DNA from: an uncultured Actinomycetes bacterium
GTDB taxonomy: Bacteria > Actinomycetota > Geothermincolia > Geothermincolales > RBG-13-55-18
Direction of reading: 5' to 3'
Assembly (NCBI GenBank): GCA_937128055.1
Contig: CAKZMC010000071.1
Location: forward strand, 1 to 39,609
Length of the DNA stretch: 39,609 nucleotides
In this document: piece by piece, positions 9,558 to 19,181 of the stretch
Numbering within the stretch: position 1 is the first letter of the stretch
Layout: each line of letters begins with the position of its first letter
Notes under the pieces: model-generated
Seen by the model: only the letters and a program-made list of their open reading frames with translations
Databases searched by the model: none
Told to the model about the DNA's origin: nothing
Made by a program: the position numbers and the translations under genes

Positions 9558-9909
9558 GCAGGCGGCGGCGCGTCCTTTTTACGTGCGCGGAAAGCCCGGC
9601 TCGCACGGCTTGCTGCCCGGCAGGTCGGCGAGAGGGAGCCCTCAACGCGGCGGTAGAGCGGCGGCGGCAAGGGGGCGCGCGCCTCGGTTGTATCGGTTGA
9701 AGGAATATAGTGATAATAAAGTTAATACCGGCCATAACGTGGTGGGGCAAGGCGCCCGCGCGCCGCGCCGGCAGCCCGCGAGACGCCGGACCACCGCCCC
9801 GGGCTCAACGGGGCGGCGGGTTTGTCGATAATATCAGGGAGGACAAGGAGGCCGGTCCTTCCGTCGCGGCGTCTTCGCGCGGGTGCGGGAGGAGAAAGGA
9901 GCCGTGACC

Positions 9910-10713
9910 ATGCAGGGGGATAGAATGCTGAAGCTGCTCAGGGGGTACGCTTTCTACGGGCGCAACCTCCTGGGAGGGAAGATCGTCAACAACGTTCTCG
10001 ACTTCCTGGCCTTCATGGATTACCGGATTTTGATGCTCCTCTCCATGTGGCACCCCGATGCGACCACGAGGATCAAGCTGCTTCGCAAGCGCGGGGTGCA
10101 GATATCGGAAAAGGCCTGGGTGGACCTGGGGGTGTGGATCGAGATGACCACCCCACAGCACGTGATCATCGAGGATTACGCGAAGATCGGCTACGGTGCC
10201 GTGATCTACGCCCACGATGCCTCCTTCAATTCGGTGATCGACCTCCCCATGCGGGTCGTGACCACGCGCATCGGCTACAACGCCGCCATCGGGGCGCGCT
10301 CCCTCATCTTGCCCGGGGTAACCGTGGGGGAGCACAGCGGGGTGATGCCCGGTTCGGTGGTAACCAAGGACGTGCGCCCCCTTACCATAGTGGGCGGGGT
10401 GCCAGCGGAAGAGATGTTCTCCGCCGTGGACCTGGGCCTCGCCTGGCAGGAGGACGTCATCGCCCATCCCGAAAAGTACTACGACCATCCCAATCCCGCC
10501 CGGGCGCCCTCCACCCCCGTCGATCACCTGGTGAAGTGGAGAAAAATGGACGTGAAGGTGAGGGACTGGACGGAGCTGCGCACGGGGACGCCCTTCGACT
10601 ATATCCTGGACGCGAAGTTCAAGAAAGAGTCCCCCGCGGGCGGCGCGTCACCGGAGGAGGAGAGGCAGGCCGGAGAGGGCGGCGGGGAGGAAACCGGTGA
10701 CGGGTCGACGTGA
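9910..10713 (+). CDS. Acyltransferase, left-handed beta-helix (hexapeptide repeat) family
   Basis: Hexapeptide pattern (VIIEDYAKIGYGAVIYAHDASF; IGYNAAIGARSLILPGVTVGEHSGVMPGSVVTKDV); AGGAG RBS upstream of ATG 9910. Confidence 0.87.
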   Translation: MQGDRMLKLLRGYAFYGRNLLGGKIVNNVLDFLAFMDYRILMLLSMWHPDATTRIKLLRKRGVQISEKAWVDLGVWIEMTTPQHVIIEDYAKIGYGAVIYAHDASFNSVIDLPMRVVTTRIGYNAAIGARSLILPGVTVGEHSGVMPGSVVTKDVRPLTIVGGVPAEEMFSAVDLGLAWQEDVIAHPEKYYDHPNPARAPSTPVDHLVKWRKMDVKVRDWTELRTGTPFDYILDAKFKKESPAGGASPEEERQAGEGGGEETGDGST

Positions 10714-10759
10714 GCGGACCCCCCCGTGCCGCGAGAAGGGCGGCGGGGGAAGGGGCCTT

Positions 10760-11401
10760 ATGCCGTACGGCGAGGGTTACTACCGCTACCGCGAGTCCAC
10801 GCGCGACTTCCGCATCGAGGCGGAGCTCCTATACGGGTTGCTGAGCCCGCAGCCGGGGAGCCGCATCCTGGAGGTGGGCTGTGGCGGCGGCGCCCTCCTC
10901 GCCTTCCTGGAGGGCAGGGGGCACGAGGCGGTGGGGGTGGACATCCTGGAGGAGGCGGTGCGCCTCGCGGCGGAGGCCGCTCCCTCCAGCCGGGTAGTGC
11001 TGGCGCGGGCGGATGACCTCCCCTTCGCGGACGGCTCCTTCGACCGCCTCGTCAGCCACCACCTGGTGGAGCACCTCGACGATCTCCCGGCCGCGCTGCG
11101 CGAGTGGAGGAGGGTGCTGCGCCCCGGGGGTTCATTAGCCATCTGCACCCCCAACCGCCTTTACCCCAGCCCTCGCATCTTCGACGACCCCGGCCACGTG
11201 CACATCTACGACGGCCGGGAATTGAGGAAGGCCGCGGAGGATGCGGGGTTTACGGTGGAGAGATGTTTCACCGTCTTCCCCCACCTCCTGAGGGACCGTA
11301 TAAGCGTGGCGGTGGGAGTGCCTCTCCACGGGATGTTCTCCCGCCTCCCCCACTTCAGGGAGCGGGGCCGCAGCCTGCTGCTCTCCGCCCGCAGGAGGTG
11401 A
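10760..11401 (+). CDS. Class I SAM-dependent methyltransferase
   Basis: ILEVGCGGGALLAFLEGRGHEAVGVDI; LPFADGSFDRLVSHHLVEHLDD; LRPGGSLAICTPN. Confidence 0.9.
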   Translation: MPYGEGYYRYRESTRDFRIEAELLYGLLSPQPGSRILEVGCGGGALLAFLEGRGHEAVGVDILEEAVRLAAEAAPSSRVVLARADDLPFADGSFDRLVSHHLVEHLDDLPAALREWRRVLRPGGSLAICTPNRLYPSPRIFDDPGHVHIYDGRELRKAAEDAGFTVERCFTVFPHLLRDRISVAVGVPLHGMFSRLPHFRERGRSLLLSARRR

Positions 11402-11410
11402 CGCGCGGGT

Positions 11411-12667
11411 ATGGCCACGTACCGCCTGCTGGTGGTGAACCACGCCGTGGAGATAGGGGGGGCGGAGCGCGTGCTGCTCCGCTTTCTCGCCCGCATGGAC
11501 CGGAGGGTCTTCGAGCCGTCCCTGGCCTGCCCACAGCGCGGCCCCCTGGTGGAGGAGGCGGAGGCCCTCGGGGTGCGCATTCACCTGGGATATCCTACCA
11601 GGAGGCTCCTGCAGGTGAAGAGGAAATCCCTGGGAGGAAAGTGGTGGGCCATCCCAGCCTACCCCTGGGACTTCGCCCGCACCGTGGCGCGCCTCTCCCT
11701 GCTGATGCGGAAGGAAGGGTACGACCTGGTGCTCACCAACAGCGCCAAGGCGGACATCTACGGGAGCCTGGCCGGGTGGCTGGCGCGCAAGCCGGTGGTC
11801 TGGAGGATGCACGATATCGTGGACCGCCGGGCCTTCAGCCGCCTGAACCTCTTTCTCTTCCGCTTTTTCGCCACCTTCTTCGCGGCGCGCGTCCTAGCCG
11901 TTTCCGAGGCCTCGCGCCGCGCCCTCATCGCCCTGGGGGTGGCGGAGGAGAAGGTGGCCGCCTTGCACAACGGCGTGGAGGTGGCGAGGATTCCCGGCGC
12001 GCGCAGGGAGGAGATAAGGAGGGAATGGGGTATCCCGCCCGGGGCTCCCCTGGCCGGGATGGTGGGACGCCTGGTGGGCTGGAAGGGGCCGGAAGTCTTC
12101 CTGGCCGCGGCGGCCGAGGTGTCCCGGATCCTGCCGGAGGCGCGCTTCCTGCTGGTGGGGGACGCCGTTTTCGGCGAGCGCGGCTACCTCGACGACCTCA
12201 GGGAAACGGCCCTGCGGATGGGCCTGGGAGACAGGGCGGTCTTCACCGGCTTCCGCGAGGACGCCCTGGAGATAATGTCTTCGCTCGACCTGCTGGTGCA
12301 CGCCTCCCTCCTGCCGGATCCCCTTCCCACGGTGCTCCTCGAGGCCATGTCCCTGGGGCTGCCGGTGGTGGCCGCGGACGGCGGGGGCGTGCGCGAGATA
12401 GTGGAGGAGGGGATGACCGGGCTGGTGGTGCCTCCCGGCGACGTCCAGGCCCTGGCGCAGGCCGTCGCCTGGCTGCTCTCCCGCCCGCGCGAGGCGCGGG
12501 AGATGGGGGAGGCGGGGAGGAAACGGGCGCAGGTGAGGTTCGACTTGGCGGCGAAGTGCGGGGAGATGGAGCGGGAGCTGCGCGCCGTCCTGGAACGCCG
12601 GCCGCCACGCTTCGCGCGATCACGGCCCGTGGCGGAGAAGGCCCGGCGGCGTGCGGTAGGTAAATAA
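11411..12667 (+). CDS. Glycosyltransferase family 4
   Basis: LLVVNHAVEIGGAERVLLRFLARM; GRLVGWKGPEVFLAA; LEAMSLGLPVVAADGGGVREIVEEGMTGLVVPP. Confidence 0.93.
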   Translation: MATYRLLVVNHAVEIGGAERVLLRFLARMDRRVFEPSLACPQRGPLVEEAEALGVRIHLGYPTRRLLQVKRKSLGGKWWAIPAYPWDFARTVARLSLLMRKEGYDLVLTNSAKADIYGSLAGWLARKPVVWRMHDIVDRRAFSRLNLFLFRFFATFFAARVLAVSEASRRALIALGVAEEKVAALHNGVEVARIPGARREEIRREWGIPPGAPLAGMVGRLVGWKGPEVFLAAAAEVSRILPEARFLLVGDAVFGERGYLDDLRETALRMGLGDRAVFTGFREDALEIMSSLDLLVHASLLPDPLPTVLLEAMSLGLPVVAADGGGVREIVEEGMTGLVVPPGDVQALAQAVAWLLSRPREAREMGEAGRKRAQVRFDLAAKCGEMERELRAVLERRPPRFARSRPVAEKARRRAVGK

Positions 12668-12673
12668 TGGAAG

Positions 12674-13831
12674 ATGATTGGTGAGGATGACAGGGGAGGC
12701 GACGGCATGATCGTGGGGGTCGAGGGGCGCACCCTGCAGGGAGAGAGGTACGGGGTGGCCAGGTACCTTGTAAACCTGCTGCGGGAGTTGGTCCTCCTGG
12801 AGGGGAACGAGGAGTACGTGGTCTACCTTTCCGGGGATATAGAGCCCCTTCCCTTCGCCTCGCCCCGCTTGCGCACCCGGGTGCTCTCGCGGGCGCCGGG
12901 ACTCGCCTGGAGGCATCTCCGCCTGCCCCTGGCCATGCGCCGGGAAGGGGTGGGCCTGCACTTCTCGCCCTCCTACTTTCTCCCCCTGCTGAAGGTATGC
13001 CCCTCGGTGGTGGTGGTGCACGACCTCACCTTCAAGGCCCACCCCGAGTGGTTCGCGAGGGAGAAGCGTTTCCGCTTCGACGACCTCTTCTGGCGCGAGG
13101 TCAAGCGCGCTGAGAGGATCATCACCGTGAGCGAGCATTCCAAGGGGGACATCGTGCGGCTGTTGGGGGTGGAACCCTCCAGGGTGGAGGTGATATACGA
13201 GGCCCCCGACGCCTTCTTCCGGCCGGTGGAGGACGAGGAGCGCCTCGCCGGGGTGCGCGCCCGCCACGGTTTGCGCCCCGGTTACCTCTTCACCGCCGGG
13301 GCGGTGCATACGAGGCGTAACCTGGAGAGGCTGGTGGAGGCGGTGGCGCGGGCGGAAAGGGAGCTGGGCGAGGGATTGCAGTTGCTCATCCTGGGACAGC
13401 CCGCGCCCTTCAGCCCGCCGGTGGATATAGAGGGCACGGTGAGGCGCAGCGGGTTGCGGGGTCGCGTCGTCCGCCTGGGCTACGTGCCGGAGGAGGAGCT
13501 CCTGCTCCTCTACAACGCCTGCGGCCTCTTCGTCTACCCCTCGCTCTACGAGGGGTTCGGCCTCCCGGTGATAGAGGCCATGGCCTGCGGGACGCCGGTG
13601 GCGTGCTCCGGCGTCACTTCCCTGCCCGAGGTGGCGGGAGAGGCTGCGGCCTATTTCGACCCCCTGGACGTCGAGGGGATGGGCGCGGTCATCGCCTCCC
13701 TTCTCGCCGACTCCGACAGGCGGGAAAGGCTGCGGGAAGCGGGGATGAGGAGGGCGGCGGGTTTTTCCTGGGGGCGCGCGGCGCAGGAGACGCTGCGTGT
13801 CTTCCGCGAGGTGGCGGAAGGAAGAACTTGA
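12674..13831 (+). CDS. Glycosyltransferase family 4 (mannosyltransferase-like)
   Basis: VEGRTLQGERYGVARYLVNLL; VVVHDLTFKAHPEWF; SLYEGFGLPVIEAMACGTPVACS. Start could be 12674 or 12707. Confidence 0.92.
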   Translation: MIGEDDRGGDGMIVGVEGRTLQGERYGVARYLVNLLRELVLLEGNEEYVVYLSGDIEPLPFASPRLRTRVLSRAPGLAWRHLRLPLAMRREGVGLHFSPSYFLPLLKVCPSVVVVHDLTFKAHPEWFAREKRFRFDDLFWREVKRAERIITVSEHSKGDIVRLLGVEPSRVEVIYEAPDAFFRPVEDEERLAGVRARHGLRPGYLFTAGAVHTRRNLERLVEAVARAERELGEGLQLLILGQPAPFSPPVDIEGTVRRSGLRGRVVRLGYVPEEELLLLYNACGLFVYPSLYEGFGLPVIEAMACGTPVACSGVTSLPEVAGEAAAYFDPLDVEGMGAVIASLLADSDRRERLREAGMRRAAGFSWGRAAQETLRVFREVAEGRT

Positions 13832-13923
13832 GAGATGGATATTCATGAAAGCCGGGACTTCCCGATATATTATGTAAAGGCGGGAAAGGCGCCGGGCGAG
13901 GGCGCCTTCGGGAAGGCCGGAAG

Positions 13924-14958
13924 GTGAGGTCGGTACGCGAAAGGTCGGCGGCGATGGAGAGCAAGGCGCGGCAGCAGGGGGAGGAATTCCGGCCCCGGGT
14001 GAGCGCGGTGATACCCAACTGGCACCGCAGGGATGACCTGCGGGAGGCCATCCTGGCCATCAAGGCGCAGACCTATCCCGTGGAGGAGATAATCATCGTT
14101 GACAATAATTCCCAGGACGGGACGCGGGAGATGGTCAGGGAGGAGTTCCCGGAGGTCCTCTTCATCCAGTCACCGCACAACATCGTCATCCAGGCCCTGA
14201 ACATCGGGGCCAAGACCGCCTCGGGGGACATCGTCCTCCACCAGGACAACGACGGGGTGCTGGCGCCCGACGCGGTGGAGCGCATGGTGAAGGTGTTCGC
14301 CTCCGACCCGCGCATCGCCGTGGTGCACTGCCGGAACCTGTATTACGACACCGGTGAGGTCTTCGACCCCCTGCGCTGGTTCACTCCCGAGGAGCACGCG
14401 TCGGATGGCGTTTTCGACGTGCCCTCCTTCCACGGCAACGGCGCCATGATGCGGAAAGACGTCCTGGAGGAGATAGGCTACATCGAGCCGGAGATACTCC
14501 TCTACCAGTTCGAGCGCAACATCTCCGCCAAGGCCATCGACCGCGGCTACCGCATCGTGTACCATCCCGCCGCCACCATCCGGCACAAGATATCCCGGGA
14601 GGTGCGCGACCCCGGGCACCGCCTTTACATCACCATGACCGGGGGCTGGTGGTACCTGGCGCGATTCTACCCGGCGGGCCAGGCGTGCAAGAAGGCCTTC
14701 CAGTACCTGGTCTTCTTCGTCCTGTACTCCATCAAGCACCGCACCTTCCGGCAGTTCTTCCGCGGCATCTTCGATACCCTGCTGGGGCTTCCCCAGGTAC
14801 TTAGGGGGCGCTGTGTCCTCTCCCCGGAGACGGTGAGATTCCTGGAGAGCAAGCCCTACGAGACTGCCTTGATAAAGTACGGCTCGCTGGACACGGCACG
14901 CAGATTCCTGCGAGGGCTTTCCGAAGGCAAGAAGCGAAGGAGGGACGGCGGCACATGA
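13924..14958 (+). CDS. Glycosyltransferase family 2
   Basis: VSAVIPNWHRRDDLREAILAIKAQTYPVEEIIIVDNNSQDGT GT-A core; DIVLHQDNDGV. Confidence 0.93.
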   Translation: MRSVRERSAAMESKARQQGEEFRPRVSAVIPNWHRRDDLREAILAIKAQTYPVEEIIIVDNNSQDGTREMVREEFPEVLFIQSPHNIVIQALNIGAKTASGDIVLHQDNDGVLAPDAVERMVKVFASDPRIAVVHCRNLYYDTGEVFDPLRWFTPEEHASDGVFDVPSFHGNGAMMRKDVLEEIGYIEPEILLYQFERNISAKAIDRGYRIVYHPAATIRHKISREVRDPGHRLYITMTGGWWYLARFYPAGQACKKAFQYLVFFVLYSIKHRTFRQFFRGIFDTLLGLPQVLRGRCVLSPETVRFLESKPYETALIKYGSLDTARRFLRGLSEGKKRRRDGGT

Positions 14959-15644
14959 GCGAGGAGAAGAAGGCGCACTTTCTTGAAGATCTGCGGCTGG
15001 CAATGAAGCGCAAGGGCTTGGGGGGGCTGCTGAGGGACATCTTCCTGCATCCCGGCAACCAGGCCATCGCGCTCTACCGCGTTTACCGCTGGCTTTACCT
15101 CAAGGGGCGCATCAACCTCGCCTTCCTGGGCTACCGCCTCAACTATTTTCTCTGCGGGGTGGAGATACACCCGGATGCCGAGATCGGCCCCGACTTTCAC
15201 CTGGACCACCCCGTCAGCGTGCTCATCGGCAGGCGCACGCGCATCGGGAAGGGGGTGCGCATCTACTCCCACGTGGCGGTGGGGGCGGTGGGCCTGCCGG
15301 AGGAGAATCCCTTCATGGACGTGCGCGATTACGTGCAGATCTACCACGGGGCCATGGTGGGAGGCAGCGCCGTCATCGGGGAGTACGCGCAGATAGGGCT
15401 GAACGCCGTGGTGTGGAACCAGGACGTCCCGCCCTACTCGGTGGTGGTGGGAAACCCGGCGCGGGTGATCAAGGTGGAGGGAAGGCGGGTCAACCCCGAG
15501 GACTACGTGGGGTACAGGTACGACCCCTCTCATTTCCACGGGCCCCCTCCCGAGCATGACCCCGACAAGGAACCCGAGCGCAGCGAGTCCTGGACCGACC
15601 CCTCCACCTATTACAGGGACAAGGGCCGGCGGAAGGGCGGTTGA
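14955..15644 (+). CDS. Serine acetyltransferase-like (CysE-type left-handed beta-helix) acyltransferase
   Basis: GVEIHPDAEIGPDFHLDHPVSVLIGRRTRIGKGVRIYSHVAVG; VIGEYAQIGLNAVV; VVVGNPARVIK; 4-nt overlap with upstream GT2. Confidence 0.86.
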   Translation: MSEEKKAHFLEDLRLAMKRKGLGGLLRDIFLHPGNQAIALYRVYRWLYLKGRINLAFLGYRLNYFLCGVEIHPDAEIGPDFHLDHPVSVLIGRRTRIGKGVRIYSHVAVGAVGLPEENPFMDVRDYVQIYHGAMVGGSAVIGEYAQIGLNAVVWNQDVPPYSVVVGNPARVIKVEGRRVNPEDYVGYRYDPSHFHGPPPEHDPDKEPERSESWTDPSTYYRDKGRRKGG

Positions 15645-15750
15645 AGGCCGGGAGTTGCGTTTGGAGGACGGGAGGGGCGGGAAGCGGTCCCGAGCCGACG
15701 CCCGGCGACGTGCGGCGCGCCTGCGTTCCGGCGCGCGGGAGAGGAATATA

Positions 15751-15783
15751 AAAGATAAAAGCCGGGCGGCAAGGCCGCCCGGC
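15751..15783 (-). terminator. Rho-independent terminator for the leftward sugar-transferase gene
   Basis: Perfect 10-bp inverted repeat GCCGGGCGGC-aag-GCCGCCCGGC (15761-15783); on the minus strand followed by TTTTATCTTTTATATT. Confidence 0.82.
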
Positions 15784-15818
15784 CTCCCCCCAAGCCCCCT
15801 CGCCCTATCCGGTTATCG

Positions 15819-17423
15819 TCAATAGGCTCCGTTCCCGGAGACGATGGCCTTGAAGGTGCGCAGGATTATCTTTATGTCCTGCCAGAGGGACCAGGTCTCG
15901 ATGTAGTAGAGGTCGAGCTTGATCATCTCGTCAAAGGGCAGGTCGCTGCGGCCGCTCACCTGCCACAACCCGGTGATGCCGGGCTTGACGTTAAGCCGCT
16001 GCCGGTGCCAGTCCTTGTACTGGCGGACCTCCTCCTTGATGTGGGGCCTGGGTCCCACCAGGCTCATCTGGCCGGCCAGGACGTTGAAGATCTGCGGGAG
16101 CTCGTCGATGGAATACTTGCGGATGAACTTCCCCACCCGCGTGACGCGGGGGTCTTCCTTTTCCTTCCAGCAGAGCCAGCCGAACTCGTTGCCGGGTTTG
16201 CCGTTCACCATCATCACCTGAAGCTCGTGGGCCCCGTCGTACATGGAGCGGAATTTCAGGCAGGTGAAGCACTTGCCGTCCTTGCCCACCCTCTTGTGGC
16301 GGAAGAACACCGGTCCCGGCGAGTCCAGCTTGATGGCGATGGCGGTGACCAGGATGACGGGCAAGGCGACCAATAACGCGGCCACCCCGATCACGCGGTC
16401 CTCCACGGCCTTGAGCGCCTTCTTGTATCCCCTCAGCCTCTTCTCGCGCAGGCGTATGAGGGGTATGCCCCCGATCTCGTTGACCGCGATCTCGTCCGTG
16501 ATGACCTCGAAGAGGCGCGGCACTACGGAACATTCCACGCCCGCCTCGTTGCAGCGGGAGGTCAGGTCGAGGAGCTCCTCGGAGGAGGCGTGGCTGAAGG
16601 CTACGATCACCTTTTCCACGTTGAAGTCCTCGATGACTTTCCCGATATGGCCCATGTCCCCCAGCACCCTCAGGTCGCGCAGGACCGGCTCCTTGAATTC
16701 CGCGAAGAGGGGGTCGTCGTCCAGGAACCCTATGGGACGCAGGCCGAAGCACTTGTGTTTGATCAACTTGCAGGCCAACGACTTCCCGACCTTCCCCGCC
16801 CCCACGATGAGTGTGTTGCGCATGACCGCCTCGCTCATCCCCAGGAGGGAGAAGAGCGCCTGCAAGAACGTCCTTCCCAGGAAGATGAAGATGATGGTGA
16901 AGGCCCAGAAGAGGACCAGGAAGCCGCGGGGGGTGGCCTGGGAGTTGATCAGGAAGGAGAAGATCAGGGTGAAGACGACGTAGGCGTTCACCGCGCCCAC
17001 GATCCAGGGGACGCTGTCCAGGATGCGCACGCGGCGGTAGGCGTCGTAGAGGCCGCAGGCCTTGATGGCCATGAAGAGCACCGGCGAAGTGACAGCGAGG
17101 GTCACGGTGACCGTGCCCAGGGAGACGGCGTTCTCGGGCGGGAACGTGCGCAGGAACCAGGAGTTCTCGAAGCGCAGCCAGTAGGCCATCCAGATGGCGA
17201 GCCAGAGGGCCAGGGAATCCACGGCCACGCGTACGGCTACCCTGGCGGTCACCTCCAGGCGCCGCGACAGGGGGCGGCGCAGGAAACCGCGCGTCGCCTC
17301 CGAGATGATGGCCTGCAGTTCCTCGTCCGAGATCTCCTCGACGGCGTGCGTCGAGGGAGGCCCGTCCACGCCGAGTGACTGGCCCGAACCGGATCGGTTA
17401 CGCCTGGTGAGCTGCCCTTCCAT
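15819..17423 (-). CDS. Exopolysaccharide biosynthesis polyprenyl glycosylphosphotransferase (WbaP/WcaJ-like)
   Basis: N-terminal TM bundle; CoA-binding-like GAGKVGKSLACKL domain; C-terminal KLDSPGPVFFRHKRVGKDGKCFTCLKFRSM; SIDELPQIFNVLAGQMSLVGPRP; KPGITGLWQVSGRSDLPFDEMIKLDLYYIETWSLWQDIKIILRT. Confidence 0.95.
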   Translation of the reverse strand: MEGQLTRRNRSGSGQSLGVDGPPSTHAVEEISDEELQAIISEATRGFLRRPLSRRLEVTARVAVRVAVDSLALWLAIWMAYWLRFENSWFLRTFPPENAVSLGTVTVTLAVTSPVLFMAIKACGLYDAYRRVRILDSVPWIVGAVNAYVVFTLIFSFLINSQATPRGFLVLFWAFTIIFIFLGRTFLQALFSLLGMSEAVMRNTLIVGAGKVGKSLACKLIKHKCFGLRPIGFLDDDPLFAEFKEPVLRDLRVLGDMGHIGKVIEDFNVEKVIVAFSHASSEELLDLTSRCNEAGVECSVVPRLFEVITDEIAVNEIGGIPLIRLREKRLRGYKKALKAVEDRVIGVAALLVALPVILVTAIAIKLDSPGPVFFRHKRVGKDGKCFTCLKFRSMYDGAHELQVMMVNGKPGNEFGWLCWKEKEDPRVTRVGKFIRKYSIDELPQIFNVLAGQMSLVGPRPHIKEEVRQYKDWHRQRLNVKPGITGLWQVSGRSDLPFDEMIKLDLYYIETWSLWQDIKIILRTFKAIVSGNGAY

Positions 17424-18600
17424 GGTAAATCCCCCTCGCCTTGTCTCCTAGCGGGGCCACTTCCCTCAAGTGCCCCCCTTTTGCCGGTTTCACCCTGTCC
17501 TCACGAAAGCGCCTCCACGCATTCTCCACGTATTTGGAAATATTTTCCTTAAACACCGCGGTGTCGAAAAGCTGCGCCCGCCGGCGTGCCCGCTCCGGGT
17601 CGAAGCGGCCCGGGTCGAAGTCCCTGACCGTTTCCTCCAGGCACTCCGCTTCCTGGCGGTCGAAGAAGACCCCCGTCTCTCCCTCCACCACCGTCTCCAG
17701 GGCTCCGCCGGCGCGGTAGGCGATCACCGGCCTGCCCGCGGCCATGGCCTCGAGGGGGACGATGCCGAAGTCTTCCTCCTGGGGGAAGACCAGGGCCGCG
17801 CAGCGGGAGTAGAGCTCCCCCAGCTCTGCGTCGCCCACCCTTCCCAGGAATTCCACGTTCGGCCTCGCCATGCGGCGCAAGGACTCCAGCTCGGAGCCGG
17901 TGCCGGCGATCTTCAGGGGAAGCCCCAGGCGGTTGAAGGCCTGCACCGCGATGTCCGCCCGCTTGTAGGGGATCAGCCTCCCCACGAGGAGGAAGTAGTC
18001 TTCGACGTGGGATGACGGCCGCAGCCAGGAGGTGTCCACGGGAGGATAGATCACGTCGGCTTCCCTCCGGTAATACTTCCGGATGCGCCGGGCCACATGC
18101 TCGCTGATGGCCACGAAGAGGTCCACCCGGTCGGCCGCGCAACGGTCCCATACGCGCAGGTAATTGGTCATGTAAGGAAGCAGCGCCTTTAGCAGCGGGT
18201 TGAGCGCCCCGAAGCGCGGGTTTTCCAGGTAATGGTGGTAACCGCTCCAGTAATAGCGGATGGGAGTGTAACAGTAGCAGACGTGCAGGGTCTCCGGGCG
18301 GGTTATGACCCCCTTGGCCTCCGCGTGGCTGGAGGAGATGACCACGTCGTATCCGGAGAGGTCGAACCTCTCGAAGGCCACCATCCTCAGCATGGGGAAA
18401 GCCCGGTGTTTCGTCTTGGCCAGCGGGATCTTCTGCAGGAAGGAGGTACGTACGTCGGCGCCCGCAAGGGAAGGGAACTCGCCGGAGACGAAGACGGAGG
18501 TGTAGATGGGCGCCTCCGGATAGATCTCATGCAAGGTCAGGAGAACCCTTTCCGAGCCTGCCAGGTTGGTGAGCCAGTCGTGCGTCAGGGCTACCCTCAT
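17398..18600 (-). CDS. Glycosyltransferase family 4
   Basis: MRVALTHDWLTNLAGSERVLLTLHEIYPEAPIYTS; GRLIPYKRADIAVQAFNRL; FPQEEDFGIVPLEAMAAGRPVIAYRAGGALETV. Confidence 0.93.
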   Translation of the reverse strand: MRVALTHDWLTNLAGSERVLLTLHEIYPEAPIYTSVFVSGEFPSLAGADVRTSFLQKIPLAKTKHRAFPMLRMVAFERFDLSGYDVVISSSHAEAKGVITRPETLHVCYCYTPIRYYWSGYHHYLENPRFGALNPLLKALLPYMTNYLRVWDRCAADRVDLFVAISEHVARRIRKYYRREADVIYPPVDTSWLRPSSHVEDYFLLVGRLIPYKRADIAVQAFNRLGLPLKIAGTGSELESLRRMARPNVEFLGRVGDAELGELYSRCAALVFPQEEDFGIVPLEAMAAGRPVIAYRAGGALETVVEGETGVFFDRQEAECLEETVRDFDPGRFDPERARRRAQLFDTAVFKENISKYVENAWRRFREDRVKPAKGGHLREVAPLGDKARGIYHGRAAHQA

Positions 18601-19181
18601 CGCCTCTCCAGGGCTTTGTCCTTCAAGATCTCGTCCTCCAATCGATTGGCCGGGCGTCCTTCCGGGGCGGTTAACGAGAACAGATACGGTTTCTTGATGA
18701 TGGGTGAAGATTATTCCCCGGTCGTGATGTCATCGGGATGGAAATATCGGCCGTTTCCAGATCTTCGCCCGAGTGGAAAAGTTTTTGCGCCCGACTTTTT
18801 GTCTTAACACCCCCAGTTACAACAAGATGACCTGACCGCCGCTACCCCTAAAAGACGCTTGCCATATTCTCAACGAACCTGTATGCTACGCAAACAGCAA
18901 GGTCCCGAATTGTCTATCTGCGGATAGATATTTCCACCCAACCTATATGTCCATCCAGATAGTTATATTTTAAATCAGCGTAACGCGTACAACAAGTTAC
19001 CCACTCGTTTATGTTACAAAATCACAACCACGGCGCAACACTATCGTAACAATTGGGGCCGCGCTCCGATAGGCGTTGATATAAGCTGGCGGCCAACGTC
19101 CCGGGAAGGACGGAGCTGCCGCTTTCTCCCAGGCTCCCGTGCGAAGCGTTGCCAGGCGGGGCACGCGTGGCGGCGGGCTTT

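Noticed and set aside
18232-18807. Plus-strand ORF whose tail reads MMGEDYSPVVMSSGWKYRPFPDLRPSGKVFAPDFLS
   Set aside because: Tail looks protein-like but has no RBS and the rest is antisense to a GT4 gene; insufficient support
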